A stretch of 64,000 nt of DNA from Codonopsis lanceolata (Eukaryota > Streptophyta > Magnoliopsida > Asterales > Campanulaceae), in contig CM028378.1 of assembly GCA_013146195.2 (NCBI GenBank), positions 92,562,295 to 92,626,294 on the forward strand, in the 5' to 3' direction. Positions 33,219-44,613 of the stretch are shown piece by piece. The translations under genes were made by a program, and so were the position numbers. The notes below the pieces were generated by a model. That model saw nothing but the letters and a program-made list of their open reading frames with translations. It was not told where the DNA came from and did not search any database. Position 1 is the stretch's first letter; each line of letters begins with the position of its first letter.

Positions 33219-34150
33219 TGATACACAATTTTCGAGTCTCTTCCACCAGTTGGCGGAATCAACTAGGAAAACAAAAGCAAAACTGAAACAACGGGGATAG
33301 ATGGTAGATTAGGTAAGAATGGAAGATTCACTGGCTAGGCTTCACTCATCTACGTAAAGACCCCTTTGTGAATTACTTCCTAATCTTTAAGAAAATAAGA
33401 CACGATAGTTTGAACAAATTAATTACTTTGCCTGTTTTTTATTACTTTTCTCAAAAACAATAATCTAAAAATACAATGAAAGTAAACCCTATTTATACTG
33501 ACAATGAAATCCTATCTCCTAAAGAAAACATAAAATGAAATCCTAGATCCTTAGGGGATTGCAATTACAATTGGAAAAGAAAATTACCTAAGCAAACCTT
33601 AATCCTTGATGGATTTTATTACAATACAAGGAAATAATTAAAACCTAAATTAAATGATGAATCCTTCCATCCTAAGGATTGAATGCGGCAGCCCTCTTGG
33701 AGTATGCGACTGCCCCCTTGTTCTCTTTCTTCCAACCGTAGCTTGTAATGCAAGTAGCTTCTTTGAACCACCATGCCCGATGTGTCCTACCAATCGTGAC
33801 TTCCCTCTTTGCCAAGCAGCCCAAAATCATGCCCCCTCCTTGTACTTCTTTTGCATGCAATCGACTCCCTTGCACAGCCCACTTTCCTTGCTCCCCATGC
33901 TCATTAGCCTCCAAATAGTATATAATGCTAAACTCGACATCCTTCCTTAGATTGGCAACCCCCTTCGAACAATCTTTCCACGCACAAGTCACCAAGATGG
34001 CCCAATTGTTTCTTAAGGCCCAAAACAGCTCATGCATCATTTGCCTTGCCCCTAACTTAGGATAACCTCTCCAAGTATACATATCAGAAAGTAGGCGCAC
34101 TAGCTCATTTACTAGTTTCAACTTCTCTCATTATTGCCTACTCACGAGCA
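33219..34150 (-). mobile_element. 5' LTR of the truncated gypsy element
   Basis: The left edge TGATACACAATTTTCGAG is set by the primer-binding site. A minus-strand TATA box (CAGTATAAATAGGG, about 33488-33500) supports the promoter. The right edge is probably ACTCACGAGCA at 34150, where the minus strand would start TGCTCGTGAG and the PPR-like sequence begins. A 149-codon minus-strand open frame inside the LTR has no family resemblance and is left out. Confidence 0.55.
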
Positions 34151-34154
34151 CGGT

Positions 34155-34317
34155 GTTATAGTTTTTTGGTAGCTCTTTTTCGTGAGATTATCTACAAAGA
34201 TGTGATTGTTTGGAATTCAATGATGATTGCGTCCATTGAGAATAGGAACTTTGGCGATACCATGGATTTATTTGTGAAAATTCTCAAGGAGGGATACCGG
34301 TTTGATTATATAACTCT
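34155..34317 (+). pseudogene. PPR protein gene, 5' remnant
   Basis: The plus strand reads LFREIIYKDVIVWNSMMIAS then FGDTMDLFVKILKEGYRFDY, a typical plant PPR motif pair of the PLS class (KDVIVWNSM; A/TMDLF; EGY.FDYITL). Such proteins bind organellar RNA in editing or processing. The remnant starts abruptly beside the gypsy LTR and ends at the copia A LTR. The remaining C-terminal part of a PPR gene lies beyond copia A at 49690-50250, so both are probably pieces of one gene. Several repeats between them are missing. Confidence 0.7.
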
Positions 34318-34808
34318 TGTTAGCAATTGGGCTCGTGACCCAATTATTTACTTCCGCTCACATGGACCGTAATTATATTATTAAAGGTTAATTAGTTTTC
34401 TAATCTGAAGGGGTTCGGGATTGACTTAACTTAACCTACAAGAAATAAGATTTCTTGTACACTAATATAAATAAGGCAACTAAAGGGATAAAACACTAAC
34501 CAGAAACACACGCCTAAGAAGAAGACGTCTTCTTAGTTGTTGGTTGTTCTCTCTCTTTCCTATACTCTATCTCACTAAATACTCCCTCTAGCCTAACCAT
34601 CAAGAGACTTGGATTTGCGGTGTGAACCAGAGGTTGATATTCGTGCTATGTGAGATCAATCCGATGAGAGAGACTTGCAGGATCAATGTTCGTGACATAC
34701 GAAGATCGTAGCTCAAGCAGAAAGTCTTCCACTTCGATTAAGGTTCAAGTTCGCATGAGGTAACTCATGATTCCTTGTAGATAATGAACGTGTAGTATAT
34801 AACATTCA
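34318..34808 (+). repeat. 5' LTR of copia A
   Basis: Contains a TATA-like ACTAATATAAATAAGG near 34460 and the near-perfect palindrome TAAGAAGACGTCTTCTTA around 34527. The corresponding site in the 3' LTR has one mismatch. Confidence 0.85.
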
Positions 34809-36297
34809 TTGGTATAAGAGTCTAAATGTTTGATTGCTCGTTTCGTTATGCCATGAATTGCTTGCTTTTGTTTTTGGGTTTGTTTAAACTTATTACCCGA
34901 TAACGAACCAAATGGGTTTTATTATTTCATGTTGAAAATGATTTTCTTTTTTAGAAAATTTTATATGTCTGAGGTCCCTATGATGAGGTGAACAACATAC
35001 TAAATTTTCATTGAAATCTGTTGTGTAGTTTTCAAAATATCGCAAACCCTAGTTTTGTTGAAAATTGATTTTTCCAAAACATTGCATGTTGCTTTGACTT
35101 GTTTATTTTCTGTAAAACCATGGTTTTATAGCATGTACTTGTAGTACTCCGTGAGGGCTTTCCAAAGACATATTGTATGCTTAATTTGGACTTAAAATGA
35201 ACGTTCTACGGCCTCGAGAAGTTGGCTCGTGGATCACATTCGCGAACCAATGTTCTAGGTTTGAAAAGAGGCATCCCACGACCCCAAATCTCGGCCTCAA
35301 AACAAGTGCCTTTTGTGGCACTCCTTTAGGTCGACGAGATGAACCCAACGCCACCGTTTGTGACCTCATCGGAGATCGGGGAGGCGGTGTGTGGAGCACA
35401 CACTCTGGCTTGACGCGTGAAGGTGACTTGACAGTCAATAGTCAACTGTTGATTGGCCAATGGTCAAACATTTGACTAGCTAACATGGTTGCCACGTCAG
35501 CACAGTAGGACCCACTTTTCTTGAAGCCAGATGATGATGTCATCTATCACGTCAGCACAGTGGGACCCACTTTTTCTTAAAGCGATATGATGACATCATC
35601 TACCATGTTAGCAGTATAATCAGCACCACGTCACCTATCACCTCAGCCCTAGGGCTGACTCAGTATATAGTCAGCGCTTGGGTAGCGTCGATTGAGTCCT
35701 AGTCGCGGAAGTGGCGCGTGGGGTGTCCTCCGACTGTTGGATTTTTTCACCTCCGACACATCTAGATCAACTTGGACCTTCTAAGTCTAATGGTGTCCTC
35801 TGTTTTAATCAATTCAGTCTGGAAGTGTTTTTTTTCAGTGTATAAAATCGTGTTTTTTTTTATTTATTAAAAATTCAAAAATAATTTCCAGGGGCTGTTT
35901 TGTCATTCTGGGATTGTTTGGGACTGTTTAGTAATTTTTTGAAAATTCTTTGTGAATTTTAATCTATTTTTAGTCATTTTAAGCATAATTAATTGTCGTT
36001 TTGGGCTCTAAAATTACAATTTGGACTATACGAGACCCAATATTTTTATTTTCAATAGTAAAAATAATTTTGTACATGTTATGTGCTTGGATGGATTTGT
36101 TTTATCTTATTTCTTTTGTTTAATTTATCAATTTATGAATATTTTTACGTTGGTCATACTTTGGTAGTGATTACGAGCCTAGCGGATTTTCCCTCCTTAC
36201 GTGTATGATGTGATTATATTTAGTAATTGATTTTTTGGAACAAAAGTGAATCGATATATATGCTTATGTCTTTTTTCTTGCATCAAATTGTAGTGAA
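34809..36297 (+). other. Untranslated leader of copia A with short tandem repeat
   Basis: About 1.5 kb without element coding sequence. At 35497-35625 a unit CACGTCAGCACAGTAGGACC ... GATGATGTCATCTAT occurs twice plus a partial third copy, period about 55-60 bp. Open frames near 35200-35470 on both strands have no family resemblance. Confidence 0.5.
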
Positions 36298-36760
36298 ATG
36301 ACTTCTAAAAATGTAATCGCTAACCTTAATAAGGGAAATAAATTGTGTTGCTAAAACTATTGTGTTTGGCAAAGTAAAATCAAGATTTTGCTACACGAGC
36401 ATGACGTTCTTGAGAACTTAGATACCATGATGACTAAACCAAAGATGGGTATTTCTACCCTAGCCAAAAATCGCAATGATGAGCTTGTGGGTAAGTTTTA
36501 TGATGCGAGTCGCACAATTAGTGTTGCAACTTGTGACCTTGCTCTGATTTCCTTTGAGTGTCCACGCAAGCCAATCAAACAACGCAAGAAACAAGTTAAA
36601 GGAATGCAAGCTCAGAATCAACCAAAACTAGGTAAAATCGCTAAACGCCTTAGGGGGCAAAAAGAATATGGCTAAGAATTAGTGCTACAATTGTGATGAT
36701 ACCTTAGGTCATTTAGCTCGGACTTGTAATCTTGAGCCGAAGAAGGTATCTCTTAATCCT
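36298..36760 (+). pseudogene. Copia A gag remnant with zinc knuckle
   Basis: Begins MTSKNVIANLNKGNKLCC and then a stop; the next segment ILLHEHDVLENLDTMM is the usual copia gag N-terminus. A large part of the gag body is deleted before KQRKKQVKGMQAQNQPK. A CCHC-type knuckle, CYNCDDTLGHLARTC with one extra residue, lies near 36680-36725. Confidence 0.65.
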
Positions 36761-36766
36761 ATCTCC

Positions 36767-37132
36767 TTGCAAAGTTGTGTTTGCTCTCATGTTTTATTAG
36801 CCGAATCTCTCCATGTGTGGATTGTAGACTCGGGCTCCACAAAACATGTGACGAGGGATCGAGGAGGATTTGTAGATTATCGAAAAGTTCTTGCGGGTAC
36901 AAGAAGAATTTTTATGAGAAACAGTTTGTCTGTAGAAGTCAAAGGGGTTGGCTCATACCAACTTCATTTGCGGAATGGACTCACATTGACTCTTCTTGAA
37001 ATTCTTTATGCACTTGGAATTCGACATAATCTATTATCAGTAGTACAATTGCTAGGACATGGATATTCTTTTAATTTTAGTAATGATCACTTGGATATTT
37101 GTTTTGGTGATCAGATAATTTCTTTAAATTAG
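36767..37132 (+). pseudogene. Copia A protease
   Basis: A 121-codon frame with the protease active site VWIVDSGSTKHVTRD near its start and IRHNLLSVVQLLGHGY near the end, the usual copia PR pattern. It is open but isolated from gag and integrase by stops. Confidence 0.75.
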
Positions 37133-37134
37133 AT

Positions 37135-37880
37135 TTGTTGGATTCTCATAATTCTTCTGTTAATCCTTGTTCTTGTATAGTTTATGATGATTCTGATTAT
37201 GAGTTATGGCGTGCTAGACTTGGACATATAGGAAAAGATAGGATGACTAGATTGACTAGAGAAGGCCTATTGGGGTCCCTCACCAAAATCAGCCTACCGT
37301 TGTGTGAATCTTGTTTAGCAGAAAAAAGCTTTTCGAAAGCCTTTTGGTAAGGCAAAAAGGGTCACACATCCATTAGAGTTAGTTCATTCAGATATTTGTG
37401 GACCACTGAATGTAAGGGCATGTCATGGAGCTTCCTATTTTCTTACTTTCATTGATGACTATACACGCTATGGTTATGTTTACCTTATTTCTCACCGTGA
37501 TTAATCTCTTAAATGTTTTTAGCGTTTTCTCGCAAAGGTTGAGAATCAAAGGGATAAAAGCTTAAAAACTTTTAGAACTGACCGGGCCGTGAATATTTAT
37601 CTGATCAATTTAAAGAACTGTGTGAGAAAAAATGAATACGCCGACAGTTGACAATTCCTAGAACTCCACAACAAAATGGTGTTGCAGAACAAAGGAATCT
37701 AACAGTGTTGGAAATGGTTAGATCGAGGATGGCACAGGCCATCCCAATTTTGTTTTGGGGGGATGCGCTAATGACTGCTGCCTACATACTTAATCGATTT
37801 TCTTCTAAGTCAGTTCCCACAACCCCCTATGAAATGTGGAAAGGTGAGAAGCCTAAATTGGGGCATCTTCATCCTTAGGG
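37135..37880 (+). pseudogene. Copia A integrase, frameshifted
   Basis: Pre-integrase LWRARLGHIGKDRM and CESCLAEKSFSKAF lie at 37200-37350. After a frameshift come LVHSDICGPL, FRTDR (second Asp; the frame is shifted just after) and, at 37655, TPQQNGVAEQRNLTVLEM. A stop interrupts near 37500 and another follows LGHLHP at 37878. Confidence 0.8.
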
Positions 37881-38979
37881 TTGTGCAGGTTATGCCTAGA
37901 GTACCTCCAATAAGTTTGGAAAACTAGGCCCTAGAGGAAACAAGTGTGTTTTCATAAGGCATTCGGATACCTCAATGGATTATGTTATGTATGGTAGAAA
38001 ACCTAACGTAGGAATAACTGAAACAGAGTCGCGCAATGTTGATTTCATTGAGAATGATTTCCTTCAGATAGGTGAAGTTAGGAAAGACTTTGAACTTTTT
38101 GAGATGGAAAAAGAACATATGACATCTTTTGGCAAAGGTAGGGAATTGGCTTAACCTAATCCTACGGTACAACATGAGGTTGAGCCTATGGTAGTCGCCA
38201 ATGAGAGTCAAGGGATCTTCATCCGAGTGGGAGTACGGATCCTAGTGGGAGTCTGATACTAGAGCGAAGAAATAAACGTGGAAATATACCTCGTCGTTAA
38301 TTTGCAATCAAAGAAGAATCTTTCCTAACTATTTATTACAACTCTAATGAGCCTACATCGTTCAAATAAGCTTTTTCTTTACCTACAAACAATGAATGGA
38401 TGACTGCAATGGAAGATGAAATTTCATCTATGAAAAAGAATCAGGTTTGGGAGTTAGTTGATCTTCCGCAAGGTCGTAAGACTATTGGAAACAAATGGGT
38501 TTTCAAAGTCAAGCGAATGTGAATGGATCCATTGACAAATATAAGACACGTCTTGTGGCGAAAGGCTTTACCCAAAGAGATGGTTTAGAATATGAGGAGA
38601 CATTCTCCCCAGTGGTGAGATTTTCTTATGTTCACCTAATCCTAGTGATAGTAGCGTACATGGATCTAGAAATTTATCATATGGATGTTAAAATTGATTT
38701 TCTCAACGGAGAACTAGATGAAGAGACCTATATGCCTCAACCAGCGGGTTTTGAAGTCAAGGGACAAGAGCGCAAAGTGTGCCGCCTCAAACGTTCTATC
38801 TATGGTCTCAAACAGTCATCAAGACAGTGGTATATTCACTTCCATCAAGCGTTAACCTCAATTGGCTTTATGATGATTGAGGAAGACCACTATATGTTTG
38901 CTAAACGATCCAAGAAAAAGATCTTGATTCTGCCATTATATGTTGATGGTATCCTACTAGCTGGGAATGATATGGAGAC
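37881..38979 (+). pseudogene. Copia A reverse transcriptase, 5' part, cut by a nested solo LTR
   Basis: RT begins near 38395 (NEWMTAMEDEISSMKKNQVW). The frame from 38495 holds GSIDKYKTRLVAKGFTQRDG, MDVKIDFLNGELDEETYM and the catalytic region LPLYVDGILLAGNDME, where the family has YVDD. The frame is cut after GATATGGAGAC at 38979 and resumes at 47203. 37881-38390 is decayed linker. Confidence 0.8.
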
Positions 38980-41367
38980 TGTGAGAACCCAAACCCCATT
39001 TCATGTTTGTCATCATTATAACATGTTTATAATATGTCTTTACATATTTGAGACTTCATTTCATTCATATCGTGTTGGCATTGAATTGGTTAAGATCATA
39101 ATAGAGTAATGGTCTTCCATGCGTTGCATGCCTTGTTGTTGTTGTTTCGGGTGTTCGTATTAACGTGTTAGCACCTTAATAAGTCTCATGAGAGTCTTAA
39201 TACCTTGCATACAAGATTTACAATGTTCATCTTAGTTGTTTCATGCTTGGTTGGGAGTTTAGAAGCTTCGTTGCTTCGGTTGTGTTTTGTGGTTTAACAT
39301 CATTGCTTGTATTGCCTTCATTTCGTCCCGAGAGAAGTTCGGTTGAGTTCTAGGCCTTGAATACAAGACATAACCATGTTTAAACAAGTCTTATACATGT
39401 TCATAGATTGGTTGCATTTGGAAATAAGATGATCAACTTATTACTTCACAGATTCAGTCCGGTTTTTGGGCGAACTTCGGGAAACTTCTGGTACCAATAT
39501 ACTAAAGAGAATTTTCTAAAAATTTAGTATGTTCTACCTACATATGTTAGTATACTCTCTGTAAAATATGGTATTTTTCCAAGGTGTATAAGTACCTCAT
39601 TTAGGTCTTGACTTACGGCTGTGCCAGAATTCTGTTTTCAGGAAATCAGCTTCTGTACTTGAACTTGTAGTAGCCATATTTTGATGAATATAAGTCAAAA
39701 TTGAGTAATTTAAAAGGCTAAACTATATTTTAAAGAGTCTAGTTTCATAAAAATCAATAATCAACTCATTTAGAGGTGTGAGCTATTTATGATCGATTTT
39801 ACAAGATTGACTGTCTGTTGTCCAGTTTTCTGCATTTGTGAGTTTTGAGTGGATTTGGCTAATGACTCTTGAACCCTTGCCCCTTGGCCGACCTTGATGA
39901 CTTCAGGCCACCTTTGTTGACTTGTCTAACACCCTTTTAGACCCTTGGATCATGGCTTATCAAAGGCTAGCATGCCTTGGCCAATTAGAAGTCTCTTAAA
40001 GCCTTTCACTTGGATTAGGGACATAGTGGGAAGTATATAAACACAAATATTCAGCCTTCCAGCCATTTTTGTCTAACAAAACCAGAGAACCAGAAGCTTG
40101 AGCTCCAAATTCGTCCATGGAGGAGACCCTAGGTTGAAGGACCATTTCCCGGAGATCCGGTGGTCCGATTGTCGAACCGAGACCGCCAAATCGAAGCTCT
40201 TGATCATCTCTACAAGAATCCTTGCTCTAATCAACCTTTCCTCCATTAATCATAGGACTAAGGTGAGTGACAATTCCCTGAGATTTTCATGTTAAACAAA
40301 ATAGCATGACCCCTTCATTATAGTTGTTTTAATGTTGATTGTGAACATCTTTTGTGAAGACACAACCTTCAATTCAACATATAAAATGTGAGTATGATTT
40401 TATGAAATCTCTATGAAGTTATGATTTTGACATTTATTAAAGCATGAATGTTGTTTGTATTAAGCTTGGGAATAACTCTTGTGAAAGAATTCGGTTCAAT
40501 TCAAGGTTTAACAAAATCGCCGAAACTAGGGTTTGAAACTCGAGATTGTGTTTTAGGCTAGTTCGAGAACATGAACGGCTTAGTTATCAAGTTCTAAATG
40601 AACGGAGAACTTAGGAGAAGGCAATGTGATACATATAGTATCAATACTCTTCTTGGTTTAATTGTAGTAAAACTCACCGGAGTTGAATTTAGGGAGTTAT
40701 GAACAATAACGACTCCACAATCAATCCCTACGACGATTGTAGTTCGTTAGACTAATGAATTAGCTTACGATACTTTGAGATGGATTGATGAGTATGCCTT
40801 GATGTATGTGTGCTTGTAAGACTCAATCGAGTTCTTATGTGGTTTGTGTGATTATGTTAAGTAAATGCATGATCGAGAGCATGTTATAGAATGATATATC
40901 TATTTGACATGATGAATTTAGTGCGTTAGACTAATGAATTAGCTTACGTGACTTTGGGATGGATTGAAGGGCATATTTGATATGTGTGCTTATAAGACTC
41001 AATCGAATTCTTATGTGATTTATGTGATCGTGTGAAGTAAATGCATGATTGAGAGCATGTTGTAGAATAATGAATCTATTTGACATGTTGAATTCGCTCT
41101 TGTCGAATTCTTGTGTGATTCCTTAAGTGAGTAAACAACTACTTGTTCCTTATTTGAGATCTCATGACGAGTAAACATCTACTTGGCATTGCATTAGTCC
41201 AGCTGGCATATTTGATTGAGTCGTTGGTGTGACAATGCATCGCCGTCACGAGTTATGGGACTCGTGATAGTGATGGATTGTTATACCGGGTTTTTTATCA
41301 CACACGCCTCCACTGTTGGCCACAGTGGGGAAGTAGCCCCTTTGCTGTAACCAAGAGAGCACATTGG

Positions 41368-41588
41368 AGTTAAATATTCAAAGGAGAGAACTTGACAGAA
41401 TTGAGAGAATGAATTTCTGTAGTTTTGTATATATCCAATGAATAATGTTCAACCTATTTATACATATACAATGATCAATCAAAGATCAGTCAATACTATT
41501 TCTAAGGCTAAGAAAACGTGATCCACCAATCATGGGATCTGGCCTATGCTAAATAGAGTAAGTCAACTATTACCAATATCAATTAACA
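41368..41588 (-). repeat. 3' LTR of copia B
   Basis: 221 bp, identical by eye to 46050-46270. It includes a TATA-like element on the minus strand (GTATAAATAGGTTG, near 41454-41467). Confidence 0.92.
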
Positions 41589-41595
41589 CTCCCCC

Positions 41596-42111
41596 TCAAG
41601 TTGGGGCATAGATATCAACCATGCCCAACTTGCTCAGTGAGTCGTAAAATGCTTTTCTGGAAACCCCTTTTGTGAGGATATCGGCAAGCTGTTCTTCGGT
41701 GGAAACGAAGGGAAAGCTAATAAGGTTGGTATCTAGCTTTTCTTTTATGAAATGACGGTCAACCTCCACATGCTTAGTACGATCATGTTGGACTGGATTT
41801 TGTGATATATTAATAGCGCCGGTTGTCACAGTATAGGCGCATAGCGTTTTTAGGTTCGAAACCTAAATCACACATCAAATTTCTCAACCACAACAATTCA
41901 CATACTCCATGAGACATCCCTCTGTACTCAGCCTCGGCACTTGATCTAGCCACAACTTTCTGCTTCTTGCTCTTCCACGTAACAAGATTACCTCCTACAA
42001 AGGTAAAATACCCTGACGTTGATCTTCTATCGATAATACTCGGCCCAATCCGCATCAGGTGAAACCACGAATTTCGAGACAATTCCTGTGTTTAGAAAAC
42101 ATCACTCCTCT
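41596..42111 (-). pseudogene. Copia B RNase H region, frameshifted
   Basis: The RNase H follows LRYLKSSP of the pol frame. A stop replaces the next Gly codon at about 42112, and further one- or two-base shifts occur near 42060 and 41829. Pieces: DRRSTSGYFTFVGGNLVTWK, SSAEAEYRGM, INISQNPVQHDRTKHVEV, EEQLADILTKGVS; end at 41596. The segments themselves are well preserved. Confidence 0.85.
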
Positions 42112-44613
42112 TCATGGGGAGGACTTCAAGTATCTCAAAATTCTGATTACGGCATCCATGTGTCTCTCACTTGGATTATGCATGAACTGACTCACAACGC
42201 TAACGGCATAAGCCATAAGCCAAAGTGCAGTATGAGCCAAATAGATTAAACGCCCAACCAATCTCTGATAGCGAGCCCGGTCCGTCGGTATTTGGTCAGC
42301 ATATTCTGCTAATCCATGATTTTGTTCAATAGGAGTGTCAGCAGGTTTACAATCTAACATGCCAGCTTCTGCCAGTAGGTCAAGAATATACTTTCTTTGA
42401 CACAAATAGATTCCTTCACTCCCCCTTGCTACCTCAATCCCTAAGAAATACTTAAGTTCACCTAGGTTCTTCATCTCAAACTCAGATGCTAATTGCTTAC
42501 GCAATTTATCAATCTCAATAGTATCATCACCTGTGATCACCATATCATCAACGTAAATAATGAGAGCTGTCACTTTCCCTTTTTGGTGTTTGAGGAACAA
42601 TGTATGATCTGAGTTACTCTGTTTATAACCCACCTTTTTCATAAACTGTGAGAACCTTCCAAACCATGCACGTGGTGACTGTTTAAGCCCATACAAGGAT
42701 TTCTCCAATTTACACACAAAATTACCTGGCGAAGTTGCTACATACCCTGGTGGGAGAGCCATGTAAACTTCCTCGCCTAATTCTCCATGAAGAAATGCAT
42801 TCTTGACATCAAACTGTCGAAGAGGCCAATCAAAACTTGCCGCAAGTGATAATAGAACCCGAATAGTATTCATCTTTGCGACTGGAGCAAAGGTCTCATC
42901 ATAGTCTATCCCATATGTTTGAGTAAACCCATGGGCTACAAGGCGGGCTTTATATCGATTTACAGAACCATCTGCATTATGCTTTACGGTAAACACCCAA
43001 CGACAACCTACGGCCTTCTTGCCTTGTGGTTGGGAAACAAGTTGCCATGTATTATTTTTATGCAATGCCTCCATCTCTTCCTCCATCGCTTTCCTCCACT
43101 TAGGATCAACCAAGGCATCCTGCACTTTGTTAGGAACTGATACAGTGGATATTTGATTCACAAATGATTCATATGATTTAGACAATCTATTAGTGGAAAT
43201 GTAATTTGCAACGGGATACTTTGATTTTGCATGAAGAGTGGGTTCATATCTTTTGATTGGTTGACCACGGGTTGACCGGCTAGGTAACACATATTGTCCA
43301 ACATTAGACTCATTACTATCAATACTAGTGGGTGGGCATACCTCAGATAAGTGATCTTCATCACCAGGAAGTTGTGGATCAGGGGTATGAGCAATAGTGG
43401 AGGGGGCAGATGTGCTTTGACTTTCTTGTGTCTCGACGTGGATGTCAATTGGAACTTCAACTGAATCTGCCTGTATATCCTCTTCTACATCCTCCGCACT
43501 AAGAGATAACTCTTCAAAATATGAATTCTCCCCCTGAAGAGTAGAGTCAGGTGAGGAGAAATAACTCATGTCTTCAAAAAAGGTAACATCCATAGTGACA
43601 TAATACTTTCGAGTAGGTGGATGGTAGCACTTGTACCCTTTCTGAGATCCCCCATAACCAACGAATACACATTTAATTGCCCGGGCATCTAACTTGGACC
43701 GTTGATTTTTAGGAACATGGACAAAGGCGACACAACCGAAGACACGAGCGGGAAGGTTATGAATTGAGGGTAATGACACATGAGAGGCAAGAACCTCAAG
43801 TGGAATTTTTCCCTGAAGGACATTGGAGGGAAGACGATTAATGAGGTAAGAAGCAGCTTGGATAGCATCACCCCAAAGGTACTTGGGCATATGAGCACTA
43901 AAAAGAAGGGCACGGGCCATATCAAGTAAGTGACGATTTTTCCTTTCAGAGACGCCATTTTGTTCTGGTGTTTGTGAGCACGTAGTCTGGTGAATAATGC
44001 CATGCAGTTGAAGAAATTCGCTAAAGGCATTATTGACATATTCTCCCCCATTATCAGATCGAAGGATTTTAATGGTACTACTATACTGTGTGTGAATTAG
44101 ATTGCGGAAAGCTTGAAAAACTTGAAAGACTTCATCTTTGGTTTTAAGGAGGACTACCCATGATAGTCTTGTACAATCATCAATGAATAACACAAAGTAG
44201 CGCATACCAGAAATAGTGGACTCTTTAGAGGGTCCCCAAACATCAGAATGAATTAACTCAAAAGGAAGAGAACTTTTATCAGAAGTACTAGGAGAATAAG
44301 TAGCACGATGGCTCTTAGCCAAGACACAAGTTTCACAATGTAAATCCGACGCATCAATACCAATAAACAAAGTAGGCATAGATTTTTTCATAACACTAAA
44401 AGATGGATGTCCTAAACGGCGATGCCATAACCATACTTCACTTAATTTCTCAGAATTCGAAATCAAAGCGGCGCGAGATGGTGCTCCTGGCTTCTCCCCC
44501 GCATACATCTGATCCAGATGAAACAATGCGCCTCGAGATACCCCCTTCCAATTACTTCCCTGGTTAGAAGATCCTGAAATAGGACATACATGGGATAAAA
44601 AGTTACAGAACAT
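42112..44613 (-). CDS. Copia B integrase-reverse transcriptase polyprotein
   Basis: An 833-codon frame with the pre-integrase motif HRRLGHPSFSVMKKSM, CETCVLAKSH, integrase Asp/Asp/Glu in HSDVWGP, LRSDNGGEYV and NGVSERKNRH, then RT with KARLVAHGFTQTYGIDYDET, FDVKNAFLHGELGEEVYM and the catalytic IIYVDDMVITGDD, ending LRYLKSSP. It makes cDNA and integrates it. The natural start is upstream in the gag frame. A single missing base in a G run (C5 on plus, 44541-44545) separates the frames, and the N-terminal tail printed before SRGALFHLD is a shadow. Confidence 0.92.
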   Translation of the reverse strand: MFCNFLSHVCPISGSSNQGSNWKGVSRGALFHLDQMYAGEKPGAPSRAALISNSEKLSEVWLWHRRLGHPSFSVMKKSMPTLFIGIDASDLHCETCVLAKSHRATYSPSTSDKSSLPFELIHSDVWGPSKESTISGMRYFVLFIDDCTRLSWVVLLKTKDEVFQVFQAFRNLIHTQYSSTIKILRSDNGGEYVNNAFSEFLQLHGIIHQTTCSQTPEQNGVSERKNRHLLDMARALLFSAHMPKYLWGDAIQAASYLINRLPSNVLQGKIPLEVLASHVSLPSIHNLPARVFGCVAFVHVPKNQRSKLDARAIKCVFVGYGGSQKGYKCYHPPTRKYYVTMDVTFFEDMSYFSSPDSTLQGENSYFEELSLSAEDVEEDIQADSVEVPIDIHVETQESQSTSAPSTIAHTPDPQLPGDEDHLSEVCPPTSIDSNESNVGQYVLPSRSTRGQPIKRYEPTLHAKSKYPVANYISTNRLSKSYESFVNQISTVSVPNKVQDALVDPKWRKAMEEEMEALHKNNTWQLVSQPQGKKAVGCRWVFTVKHNADGSVNRYKARLVAHGFTQTYGIDYDETFAPVAKMNTIRVLLSLAASFDWPLRQFDVKNAFLHGELGEEVYMALPPGYVATSPGNFVCKLEKSLYGLKQSPRAWFGRFSQFMKKVGYKQSNSDHTLFLKHQKGKVTALIIYVDDMVITGDDTIEIDKLRKQLASEFEMKNLGELKYFLGIEVARGSEGIYLCQRKYILDLLAEAGMLDCKPADTPIEQNHGLAEYADQIPTDRARYQRLVGRLIYLAHTALWLMAYAVSVVSQFMHNPSERHMDAVIRILRYLKSSP

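Noticed and set aside
33672..34121. 149-codon minus-strand frame
   Set aside because: It lies within the U3 part of a gypsy LTR and resembles no protein family.
34513..34536. Palindrome around AAGAAGACGTCTTCTT in the copia A LTR as a possible terminator or operator
   Set aside because: It is present in both LTRs with mutation and no known role supports a regulatory call.
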